A stretch of 38,768 nt of DNA from Turicibacter sp. Lineage in GTDB: Bacteria > Bacillota > Bacilli > MOL361 > Turicibacteraceae. Location: contig JAUMTV010000009.1 of assembly GCA_030531025.1 (NCBI GenBank), forward strand, positions 1-38,768. Reading direction: 5' to 3'. Position numbers and translations under genes: made by a program. Of this stretch, positions 1-6,653 are shown piece by piece. The number at the start of each line of letters is the position of its first letter. The first letter of the stretch is position 1. A model generated the notes under the pieces. That model saw nothing but the letters and a program-made list of their open reading frames with translations. It was not told where the DNA came from and did not search any database.

Positions 1-2
1 AA

Positions 3-312
3 GAGGTTTATCAACTGTTTAAATTCCCTAAAGAAATTCGAAAAATGATTGATACGACAAACGCAATTGAAAGCTACAATAGCTAATTAAGAAAAGTTCT
101 AAAAGGAAAAGGAACTTTTCCAAATGACACAGCTGTCATGAAGTTAATCTATCTTCAAATCCTGGGTCCCCTGGCAGAGAACGAAGTGAACCATCCTCAA
201 CTGCTAGGGAATGGAAGTTACTAAGCAGTGGTGACGCCAACTTTCAAATTGGAGTCAAATATTAAATCAATTATTAACCTTATACCTGGATCGTTTAACA
301 CCCTATATATAA
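3..312 (+). pseudogene. IS256-family (mutator) transposase, C-terminal remnant
   Basis: Only the 3' end of the gene is in the window. Reading from base 3, the frame gives an IS256-type C-terminal stretch containing DTTNAIES and LRKVLKGKGTFPND, typical of the end of the DDE domain in this family. A TAA at 84-86 breaks the frame just after the NAIESYNS motif. The frame is broken again at 164 by a 49-bp inserted repeat. It resumes at 213 (EVTKQW, then a TGA at 232-234, then LSNWSQILNQLLTLY) and stops at 310-312. Joining bases 163 and 213 restores the expected reading ...LQI-L-EVT..., so the 49 bp is an insertion. The gene is dead: two nonsense codons plus the insertion. I did not find a convincing right inverted repeat after the stop. 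Confidence 0.85.
164..212 (+). repeat. Short hairpin repeat, copy A (inside IS256 transposase)
   Basis: This 49-bp copy starts GGGTCCCCT, has a central AAC-GAA-GTG loop region, then TCCTCAACTGCTAGGGAAT. It interrupts the IS256 transposase exactly: deleting it rejoins the codons with no duplicated target bases. The other copies are at 5272-5322, 5323-5372 and 5797-5839. This copy has the weakest central stem (TGG/CCA outside, AC/GT around GAA). Confidence 0.7.
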
Positions 313-727
313 TTTTAAAAAATTAGTTTATACACTTACCTTGCCAAGGTCAACTTTACTTAATCAGATGGGAAATTAAACTCTTCACTCAGAAGCGATT
401 TTCTAAAGCTTGATTTTTTTCCTTTATTATCATAAAAAAATCGTAGCTTAAACACTTTGAATAAAAGTATTACCCACGATTTTTCTAGTATTAAAGAATT
501 CTTTTAACCTATAAACAATTCTAAAGCATTATTTTGAAGATTTACCCGAAAGATACTTAACCTAGTTCAAATAATAAATTAATTCTTAACATTACTAATA
601 AGAGTTAATAAAATCATAAACAATATTAAACTATGATCAAGTTCTTTATATCAACTTACTATTAGGAACTAATTCAGGTGTCGAAGTCTTATTTCTATAC
701 TTATCCTTCATAAAGACATTTAGATTT
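313..727. other. Intergenic, AT-rich, one hairpin
   Basis: No coding frame with a credible start was seen. The only clear structure is an imperfect long hairpin at about 434-483 (AAAAATCGT paired with ACGATTTTT, with an inner ACACTTT/AAAGTAT stem), which could terminate transcription in either direction. The rest looks like non-coding or decayed sequence between the IS256 remnant and the coat-like gene. Confidence 0.4.
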
Positions 728-1315
728 TTAGTAGAATAATTTAGAAGTTTCTGGATTGCAAATGGTTATATTATCATATCCGTAAGAAGAATAAAATGGT
801 TTATCGTTATCTGTTACATTTGTATAGGTAGTCTCACCATTTTTCTTTGGATTACATCTTTTTTGTTTACAATAATTATGACACTTATTTGTATAATTTG
901 AATCATTTTTATTTAATTGACACTTGCATCCACCCTCATTTGCGTGATGCGAGGTTGTTGCTTCCGCTGAATGATTTTTATTTGATTGGCACTTGCAATG
1001 CTCTTTTTGGGGACAACATGAAGGACCCATTTCGTCACACTGTGCTAACTCCATTACATCTCTAAGTTTACTTTGTAGAATCGTCTCATAAGTCACTAAA
1101 ACTTTAAGAAGTGATTCGATTGATTTATTAAGCTCTTTAATTTCACATGGATTAGTTGTACATCTTAAAACTTCCCTGAGTTTTAAGCTTTCTGCTTTCA
1201 TTAATTCAGCCAGAGACATCTGTTCTAATCCAATTGAGGCAAGTAAAATATTAATAGCATCATCACGACAAATGTTAATATCTGGATTTATATCAGGAAT
1301 AGTTGGCATCGACAT
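728..1315 (-). CDS. Small spore-associated-type protein with cysteine-rich tail
   Basis: This 195-aa protein has two parts. Residues 1-95 form an N-terminal domain (MSMPTIPDINPDINI, then LLASIGLEQMSLAELMKAE and a later helix ending LQSKLRDVME). It is clearly related to the protein encoded at 1789-2205. Residues 93-155 are rich in Cys, His, Asn and Lys and contain a duplicated CKCQ-x-NKN motif at about 107 and 130. The N-terminal type (MPxIPxI followed by an alpha-helical ASIxxEELxLAHxxNAE block) occurs, as far as I recall, in Bacillus and clostridial spore-surface or crystal-operon accessory proteins such as P19/Orf1; this is family memory, not a search. A good ribosome site (AGAGGTAG) precedes the ATG at 1315. 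No signal peptide or membrane segment is visible. A structural, disulphide-forming role in the coat or exosporium is inference. Confidence 0.7.
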   Translation of the reverse strand: MSMPTIPDINPDINICRDDAINILLASIGLEQMSLAELMKAESLKLREVLRCTTNPCEIKELNKSIESLLKVLVTYETILQSKLRDVMELAQCDEMGPSCCPQKEHCKCQSNKNHSAEATTSHHANEGGCKCQLNKNDSNYTNKCHNYCKQKRCNPKKNGETTYTNVTDNDKPFYSSYGYDNITICNPETSKLFY

Positions 1316-1788
1316 AGTATCTACCTCTTTTTTAGTTTAGTCAATATTATGTATATGCCAATACACTCTTAGACGTTACTATTATAAAGTTAATAATGAA
1401 TTAGAGATGCAATCAGTTTTTCAGACGAATACCCACAATCAAAATTAATCATTTCTTTTTTATATAACTAAAATCCTTTTAAAAATAGTAACCAAATTTG
1501 ATTATCTAATGGGTATAACCTTGATTTCCTCAACTACATAGCGGATGCTATGATGTTTCACATACCTCACGATTTCAACTCGATCATATAGTACTCAATT
1601 TAGCAAATTTAATCTATCTCGATAGAAAAAAATTACTGAATATTATCACTCCCCTTGATCTCATTAACGACAATAATTTAATCCTCTCAATAAAACTGTA
1701 ACTATTTCTTCTAATTTCTCATAGTATACATGGAGTATGTTATTTATTATTTATAACTGCTCAAAATATTTAAAAAGGTGGAATTCTA
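1316..1788. other. Divergent promoter region between two coat-like paralogs
   Basis: The 473 bp between two divergently transcribed paralogs has no ORF of interest. For the minus gene a near match to a late-sporulation -10 (CATAATATT on the minus strand, 1351-1343) lies about 30 bases from the start codon. For the plus gene an exact CATANNNTA match is listed separately. The remaining roughly 300 bp (1380-1690) shows no strong repeat or stem. Confidence 0.4.
1720..1728 (+). promoter_or_regulatory. Candidate sigma-K/E type -10 element
   Basis: CATAGTATA matches the late mother-cell sigma consensus CATANNNTA exactly. AAC at 1700-1702 sits 17 bases upstream, about where a sigma-K -35 (AC) would be. 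This would give a leader of about 50 bases before the ATG at 1789. It is a motif match only, but it agrees with the coat-like product and with sigK being present in this genome. Confidence 0.35.
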
Positions 1789-2205
1789 ATGGGAATGCCA
1801 GAAATACCATGTGAATTATTAAACATTAAAAAAGATAAAGCTTCTAATTTGCTTATTGCCTCAATTGCAGTTGAAGAATTAGCCCTTGCACATGTTATTA
1901 ATGCTGAAGGAGAAAAAATTCAGGCAGTAGTTGCAGATTTCAACAAGAAAAAACCTTCTCATAAAGATGATTTAAAAGCGAAATTTGAAGATGTAGATGC
2001 TGACGAATGTGAAGATTACGGTTATAAACCTCAACCTACAACACCTAAATCTGAAGTAACTGTCAAAGATTTATTAGCAATTAATGAATCTGTTCGACTT
2101 ATGCTAAAAGAAGTACTAAAAAATAATCTGATATTAGAATGTAAATTAGAAGATATTTTAGCTGAGTCAAAAGAGGATAAAAAACCTGAAAAAGAAGAAA
2201 AATAA
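1789..2205 (+). CDS. Small spore-associated-type protein, paralog without Cys tail
   Basis: This 138-aa acidic and lysine-rich protein starts [13 protein letters not shown], with [25 protein letters not shown] at about residues 21-45. A C-terminal helix (residues 90-125, ending [13 protein letters not shown]) corresponds to the LQSKLRDVM helix of the gene at 728-1315. A charged tail of Lys and Glu follows. The ribosome site AAGGTGG is 8 bases before the ATG. It shares the N-terminal domain with its divergent neighbour but has few cysteines. The family appears linked to spore surface layers; I cannot assign a specific function. A weak hairpin follows the stop codon. Confidence 0.72.
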   Translation: MGMPEIPCELLNIKKDKASNLLIASIAVEELALAHVINAEGEKIQAVVADFNKKKPSHKDDLKAKFEDVDADECEDYGYKPQPTTPKSEVTVKDLLAINESVRLMLKEVLKNNLILECKLEDILAESKEDKKPEKEEK

Positions 2206-2215
2206 ACTGAATAAA

Positions 2216-2238
2216 GTAAGCTGTCTTACAATGCTTAC
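2216..2238 (+). terminator. Weak hairpin after coat-like gene
   Basis: GTAAGC and GCTTAC arms enclose an inner TGT-CTT-ACA stem just after the stop at 2205. The T-tract is broken (ATTTATTTG), so this may be a weak terminator. Confidence 0.4.
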
Positions 2239-2486
2239 ATTTATTTGATAACATATTAGCTTCTTCTGTATTCAAATGATATAAAAAATGAGTCCTGTTT
2301 AAATAAATGCTACTTTTATAATAACACACTCTGTTAAATAGAACTGTTGAAAGGAAGAAACAATAATTATTAAAACTCTATATGAATCAATCATTGAAAA
2401 CCATAGAAGTTTGATCATGTTCTCTAAAACATCAACAAAAATATTTATCAGGGTTTTATAAAAGGGCTCGTAATAAGCTACTCATT

Positions 2487-2524
2487 AGAGATGACTTCTG
2501 TATTGTACAGGGTTATCTCTTTTT
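2487..2524 (+). terminator. Strong intrinsic terminator with no obvious gene before it
   Basis: Outer arms AGAGATGAC/GGTTATCTCT and a perfect inner stem CTGTA-TTG-TACAG are followed directly by TTTTT. It reads on the plus strand, 280 bases after the nearest intact plus-strand gene. Confidence 0.75.
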
Positions 2525-2705
2525 AATTTAACTGATATCTATAGTGATTGTGGTAAATCATAAATCATTTTATTTCCCTACATACTTTATCATATATTTT
2601 ACATTTCTCTAACTCTATTTGATCTTTCATATGACCAAAGAATGATTCTTGAAGAAATGATTACCTCAAAAGTTTCCTTTTCATGCGCGTTGTAATCAAT
2701 GCAGA

Positions 2706-2921
2706 CTATAACTGTTTTAATTGAAGTTTATACGTTTTCTCTTGATCCAACTCTTCCTCACTCAGAGAAATTTTTAATGACTTATTCGTTTCTTTTACTG
2801 GTTTTAAATCTCGTTTAAGTAAATCGACTTCTCTTTCTAACTGCTTGGAAATCATTTGCTCCTTTAATATATAAGAGCGGAAAAAGAACTCTCGATTTTC
2901 AAGCAATCAAGTTCGTCCCAT
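2706..2921 (-). pseudogene. Small coiled-coil protein gene with early stop
   Basis: On the minus strand a good ribosome site (AGGGGGAG, about 8 bases away) precedes ATG-GGA-CGA-ACT-TGA at 2921-2907. After the TGA the same frame stays open for 66 codons. That part reads LENREFFFRSYILKEQ and then a charged, heptad-like helix with LEREVDLLKRDLK, ending at 2706. The simplest reading is a short coiled-coil gene of about 71 codons killed by a nonsense change at codon 5 (for example TGG to TGA). A restart at the TTG at 2906 is possible but has no ribosome site of its own. I do not recognise the family. Confidence 0.45.
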
Positions 2922-3189
2922 ATTCTACTCCCCCTAATTTTTTTTAAAATTATATGCAAAGAAACATTGAAATTATAAATAAAATTATCAATAGGTAGAG
3001 AAAGCTCAACATTCCTTTCTCCTTCATCTAATTCACTTATTTCTTCAATTAACATTAGACAATTATAAATGAATTAATTTATAACTATCAAAGAAATACA
3101 TAAAGTTAGTTATCTTACACGAAAGCAATTCTTTCTCTTAATTTAGTTCTCGTCAATAGCTCGACATTTTCAAGATACTATTAAAAAAT

Positions 3190-3227
3190 AAAACGGTATG
3201 TTATCTATTAAAGAAACATACCGTTTT
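3190..3227 (-). terminator. Terminator after nhaC-type gene
   Basis: There is a 13-bp perfect stem (AAAACGGTATGTT paired with AACATACCGTTTT) with T-rich sequence on both sides. It ends the minus-strand antiporter gene and could act in both directions. Confidence 0.88.
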
Positions 3228-3253
3228 TTCATGCGATTGATTTTTCTAATGGT

Positions 3254-4546
3254 TTATTTTTTTAACTTAGGGAATCCAATAACAATGGCTAGGATTCCGA
3301 ATACCCCCATTAACATCGGATAATGAACAAATTTAATAATCTCCATTGGAGAGATAGCCGCTAATCCTGCAGCCCCTAACACTTGAGCTCCATATGGGAT
3401 TAACCCTTGCCAACATGAAGAAAAAATATCTAAGATACTTGCTGAACGACGTGGATCAATATCAAATTCATCGGCGATTTCTTTTGCTAATGGACCTGCC
3501 ATGACAATTGCAATCGTATTATTAGCTGTACACAAATCAATTACACTAACTAATGTAGCAATTCCAAGCTCAGCACCTTTTTTCGATTTAATACGAGATT
3601 TAATTAAGTGTAATAAATAATCGATTCCACCATTATGCTTAATTAACTCTAACACTCCCGCAACAACAATACAAATCATTGCTAACTCTTGCATTCCTGC
3701 CATTCCATCTGAGACAGCTGTAATTAAATTTAATAAGCTAAATGAGTGAGTCGCTAATCCAATGACTCCAGCTAAGACAACTCCTCCACCTAATAAAATA
3801 AAAACATTTATACCAAGTAAAGCACCGATTAAAATAGCTACATATGGAATCACTTTGATCCATTCTACTTGATAAACTTGATTTAATTCAACTTGATATT
3901 GTAATGTCATAACAAATAAAATAATTAATGCAAGGATGGCAGCGGGTAACACGATTAAGAAGTTAACTTTGAATTTATCTTTCAATTCACAACCTTGTGT
4001 ACGCACAGCAGCAATCGTTGTATCAGAAATCATTGATAAGTTATCACCAAACATCCCTCCACCAACAACGGCTCCAACCACAAGTGCAACTGGAATTCCT
4101 GTAGCTTCAGCAATCCCCAGACCAACTGGTGTCAATGCGGTAATTGTTCCAACTGATGTTCCCATCGAAACGGAAATAAATCCTGCAATCACAAATAATC
4201 CAACGACGACTAAATTAGGTGGTAAAATCGATAAACTTAAATTTACGGTTGCATCCACTCCACCCATGGCTTTTGCTACACCAGAAAAGGCTCCAGCTAA
4301 TAAAAAAATCATAACCATCATGATAATATTTTCGTTTCCTGCTCCCTTACAAAAAACTGTTACTTTATTATTAAAGCGTTCTTTACGATTAAACATAAAC
4401 GCTGCAACAGAGGCTAATAAAAACGTAACTAAGACGGGCATTGTATAAAAATCACCTGTGATAATTCCGCTACCTACGAATAAAATTAAAAAGAGCCCCA
4501 ATGGTAACAATGCCCATGGATTTCCCTTACTTGTCTTCTGATTCAT
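3254..4546 (-). CDS. Na+/H+ antiporter, NhaC family
   Basis: This 430-aa inner-membrane protein has about 10-12 hydrophobic segments. The NhaC-family signature is at residues 162-177 (GGGMFGDNLSMISDTT), and a later SVIDLCTANNTIAIVMAG segment is a second conserved ion-path region. Members exchange Na+ for H+; relatives such as MleN exchange malate and lactate, so the real substrate is open. The length is slightly short for the family (often 430-490) but the ends look complete. A strong ribosome site (AAGGAGGAG) precedes the ATG. It is a single-gene unit with its own promoter and terminator, next to the IS30 remnant, which is transcribed the other way. Confidence 0.88.
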   Translation of the reverse strand: MNQKTSKGNPWALLPLGLFLILFVGSGIITGDFYTMPVLVTFLLASVAAFMFNRKERFNNKVTVFCKGAGNENIIMMVMIFLLAGAFSGVAKAMGGVDATVNLSLSILPPNLVVVGLFVIAGFISVSMGTSVGTITALTPVGLGIAEATGIPVALVVGAVVGGGMFGDNLSMISDTTIAAVRTQGCELKDKFKVNFLIVLPAAILALIILFVMTLQYQVELNQVYQVEWIKVIPYVAILIGALLGINVFILLGGGVVLAGVIGLATHSFSLLNLITAVSDGMAGMQELAMICIVVAGVLELIKHNGGIDYLLHLIKSRIKSKKGAELGIATLVSVIDLCTANNTIAIVMAGPLAKEIADEFDIDPRRSASILDIFSSCWQGLIPYGAQVLGAAGLAAISPMEIIKFVHYPMLMGVFGILAIVIGFPKLKK

Positions 4547-4562
4547 TTTTCTCCTCCTTCTA

Positions 4563-4580
4563 GATCAATCATACTTGATC
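4563..4580. promoter_or_regulatory. Palindrome in antiporter leader
   Basis: GATCAA-TCATAC-TTGATC is a perfect 6-6-6 inverted repeat lying between the predicted transcription start and the ribosome site. It is a possible operator site; no regulator is known. Confidence 0.3.
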
Positions 4581-4603
4581 ATACCTACAAATCTACTTTA
4601 TTC

Positions 4604-4632
4604 AGTTTACTTGCTATGTCGACGTTTGTCAA
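4604..4632 (-). promoter_or_regulatory. Sigma-A type promoter of the antiporter gene
   Basis: On the minus strand TTGACA (4632-4627), a 17-base spacer and TAAACT (4609-4604). Transcription would start near 4597, about 50 bases before the ATG at 4546. Confidence 0.6.
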
Positions 4633-5271
4633 CATTCCTGTCATTTGTTTTCATATATTATTTTACTAATTAGATATTTTTTTCAGACAGATTGTAATCT
4701 TAAGTGCGACACATAAAAAAAGCTCATCAATAGAATCCTTATTATAGAATGAAGTTACCACACCAAATTCTTAACAAGGAGATTGATTTATGAGTGATAA
4801 ACATCTTAACACATTTGAACGTACACGTGCTTAAGTTCTTTCAAAAATGGGTTATTCAACGAGACAAATTGCCGAACAATTAAATCGCCATCAAAGGGCG
4901 ATTGCTCGTGAACTGAAACGAAATACCCAGGTGATCTATCAAGTTGAATTAGCAGATGAATTAGCTGGGTATCGTCGCTTAGTTTGTCATCGTAAAGAAG
5001 CGAAATCAGAACAACTGATTCAAACCATTCAACACTATTTAAAGCTACCATGGTCACCTGAACAAATTTCTAATACGGTTTTAAAGGGCGTTCTTTCATT
5101 TAAAATGATTTATCGTTGGATTTATGATGGAACGATTTTGTTAGGAGATTTAAGTTGTTAAGACAAAAAGGAAAACGCCGAAAACCACGAGAAACACGCG
5201 GACGATTTAACATTGGAACGTCGATTCATCAACGTCCAAAAGAAGTCAAAAAATGTGAAACGTTTGGACAT

Positions 5272-5322
5272 GGGTCACCTGCTATTCATCGAAGATGAAT
5301 AAATCCTCCACTGGTAGGGAAT
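5272..5322 (+). repeat. Short hairpin repeat, copy B1 (inside IS30)
   Basis: This 51-bp copy runs from GGGTCACCT to TAGGGAAT. The centre is a perfect 8-bp hairpin TATTCATC-GAA-GATGAATA (5283-5301), followed by TCCTCCACTGGTAGGGAAT, which can itself fold (TCC/GGA). It is tandem with copy B2 with no bases between. Confidence 0.82.
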
Positions 5323-5372
5323 CGGTCACCTAGAAGTTTCACTTGTGAAACAGTCCTCTAGTGCTAGGGAAT
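5323..5372 (+). repeat. Short hairpin repeat, copy B2 (tandem with B1)
   Basis: This 50-bp copy runs from CGGTCACCT to TAGGGAAT. The central hairpin GTTTCAC-TT-GTGAAAC (5336-5351) is unrelated in sequence to that of B1, yet perfectly paired. The right part TCCTCTAGTGCTAGGGA can fold as TCC-CTA/TAG-GGA. Confidence 0.82.
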
Positions 5373-5796
5373 GGGGAGTTGGATACCGTTGTTTCGAGTC
5401 GTGGGAAGAGTAAAGGTTGCATAGCAACCTTTGTTGAACGTCAAACCCGTTTTTATGTGGCCATTAAAATAGAAAATCGCTCAGCAACAGAAATGTACCG
5501 AGCGATTAGTGAGCTATATGAACTCTTTCCTAAAGACACCTTTAAAACTTATACGGTTGATTGAGGAAAAGAGTTTGCTTGTTATTCCAAAGTAGAAGCT
5601 GATTTAAAAGTTCCTGTTTACTTCGCACATGCCTATTCATCTTGGTGCATAGGAAGTAATGAAAATGCCAATGGTCTTCTTCGAGAAAATTTCTTGAAGA
5701 AAACAGACTTAGCACGAGTCAGTGATGAAGAGATTAATGAGGCACTCTGCCTCATGAATCATCGACCACGAAAATGTTTAGGTTGGAAAATTTCAT

Positions 5797-5839
5797 GGGT
5801 CACCTACCCACGAAGTGGTATCCACCTCTAGTAGGGAAT
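5797..5839 (+). repeat. Short hairpin repeat, copy C (end of IS30 transposase)
   Basis: This 43-bp copy runs GGGTCACCT, then TACC(C)AC-GAA-GTGGTA (5805-5820, one bulged C), then TCCACCTCTAGTAGGGAAT. It interrupts the last codons of the IS30 transposase (KIS|ELFH-stop). Confidence 0.8.
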
Positions 5840-5872
5840 CGAGCTATTTCATTAGTAAGTATCGCATTTGTA

Positions 5873-5901
5873 TTGACAATTCGTCTTCACAAAAACATAA
5901 A
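5873..5901 (+). promoter_or_regulatory. Outward promoter at the IS30 right end
   Basis: TTGACA (5873-5878) lies in the IS right inverted repeat. A 17-base spacer and CATAAA (5896-5901) follow outside. It would make a hybrid promoter reading into the HD-domain gene that starts at 5983. Confidence 0.45.
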
Positions 5902-5982
5902 GTTTTTCGACAAAAAATACTAAAAAAAGAATATAAAGTAAGTTATAGTATAGGAAAGAGCGATAAAAGGGGTTACATTGAA

Positions 5983-6621
5983 ATGAGTATAAAACAAATT
6001 ATATTAAGCCGTCTTCACAGCATTAATCGTGATGGTATGAATGATTTAATACATTATTTAACAATTGAAAGTGATTATTTTACAGCACCTGCTAGTATTA
6101 AAGGCCATTGTAATTATCCTTACGGGCTAGCCATTCATAGTCATAACGTGGTGGAATTATTAATTGAAAAAAATAAAAAATTTCATCTTGGATTATCGTT
6201 AGAAACCATTTATTTAGCTGGCTATTTACATGACTTATGTAAAACAAATGTGTTCCGACCAACACTTAAACTCCGATATAATCAAAAAAATGAAAAAGAG
6301 TGTTATTTCACCTATGAATGTAATGATGATTTTCCTATTGGACATGGGGAAAAAAGTGTCATTCTTGCTCAGCAGTATATTAAACTCACACTAGAGGAGG
6401 TTATGCTCATCCGTTGGCATACAGGTCCACATACTCCGTGTGAAAATATTTATCGCTACGATCAGGCTCTTGCAGTTTGTCCAGCTATTAAAGCCATCTT
6501 CACTGCTGATGAAGAAGCAGCAACTTTCCTTGAAAAAACAAAAGAAACACCTATTTTTCGACCAAGTGTATTTTATACCTGGAAAAAAAACGGTGCTTTA
6601 CCCAAATTTTCATCATATTAA
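5983..6621 (+). CDS. HD-domain phosphohydrolase
   Basis: The protein is 212 aa if it starts at ATG 5983 (MSIKQIILSRLHSINRDGMNDL). The frame is open upstream into the IS30 remnant, but that part (from 5815) is repeat and IS sequence, and the region before 5983 has GGGG as a weak ribosome site. HD-fold metal ligands are visible: GHCNYPYGLAIHSHNVVE (His cluster), YLAGYLHDLCKTN (HD motif) and a later WHTGPH. Such proteins usually cleave phosphate esters of nucleotides; similar stand-alone HD proteins occur in phages and clostridia. The substrate is unknown. A bidirectional terminator follows directly. Confidence 0.8.
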   Translation: MSIKQIILSRLHSINRDGMNDLIHYLTIESDYFTAPASIKGHCNYPYGLAIHSHNVVELLIEKNKKFHLGLSLETIYLAGYLHDLCKTNVFRPTLKLRYNQKNEKECYFTYECNDDFPIGHGEKSVILAQQYIKLTLEEVMLIRWHTGPHTPCENIYRYDQALAVCPAIKAIFTADEEAATFLEKTKETPIFRPSVFYTWKKNGALPKFSSY

Positions 6622-6650
6622 AAAGCTGTATCATTATTGATACAGCTTTT
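6621..6650. terminator. Bidirectional terminator between HD gene and ecfT
   Basis: A perfect 13-bp stem (AAAAGCTGTATCA, loop TTAT, TGATACAGCTTTT) serves the convergent HD-domain gene (plus) and the ECF operon (minus). Confidence 0.92.
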
Positions 6651-6653
6651 CAT

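Larger units (their letters stand above)
2206..2705. other. Intergenic region with terminator and no clear gene
   Basis: It holds a weak hairpin after the coat-like gene (2216-2238) and a strong plus-strand terminator (2487-2524). Just before that terminator a plus-strand frame reads KYLSGFYKRARNKLLIRDDFCIVQGYL without a start, possibly the tail of a decayed gene; I do not recognise it. The rest shows nothing. Confidence 0.35.
4790..5855 (+). pseudogene. IS30-family transposase, multiply broken
   Basis: The start is ATG at 4790 after AAGGAG. The N-terminal HTH is clear (MGYSTRQIAEQLNRHQRAIARELKRN). The DDE core is recognisable as FGH-(W)-ELDTV, TYTVD-(R)-GKEF and SNENANGLLRE, with the C-terminus MNHRPRKCLGWKIS...ELFH. 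The lesions are TAA at codon 15 (4832-4834); a one-base loss near 5155 between DLS and LRQKGKRR; a double hairpin repeat at 5272-5372 splitting GH|ELD; TGA at 5562-5564 after TVD; a changed YSSWCIGSNEN where most relatives have WQRG or WERG; and a third hairpin repeat at 5797-5839 splitting the last codons, which end at TAG 5853-5855. It cannot make active transposase. Confidence 0.92.
4691..5880. mobile_element. Decayed IS30-family insertion sequence
   Basis: It is bounded by imperfect inverted ends: ATTGTAATCTTAAGTGCGAC (4691-4710) and the complement of 5861-5880, about 13 of 20 matching. The one gene inside is an IS30-type transposase pseudogene. Without the three inserted hairpin repeats (144 bp) the element would be about 1045 bp, normal for IS30. 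The exact outer limits and any target duplication are uncertain. Confidence 0.65.

Noticed and set aside
434..483. Definite terminator
   Set aside because: The arms pair, but the loop is long and the inner stem has mismatches; kept only as a note in the gap description.
2907..2909. TGA read as tryptophan (recoded genome)
   Set aside because: TGA acts as a nonsense codon in several clear pseudogenes here and Trp is encoded by TGG in the intact genes examined. A simple nonsense mutation explains it.
2864..3055. 63-codon minus-strand frame (MLIEEISELDEGERNVELS...)
   Set aside because: It has no ribosome site and no recognised family, and it overlaps the start of the coiled-coil pseudogene. It could be another decayed fragment but cannot be supported.
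5272..5372. CRISPR-like repeat-spacer pattern
   Set aside because: There are only two units, the supposed spacers are self-complementary hairpins, and single units occur elsewhere. No cas genes are present.
5815..5982. N-terminal extension of the HD-domain protein
   Set aside because: This part translates hairpin repeat C and the IS30 right end. The protein family begins at about 5983.
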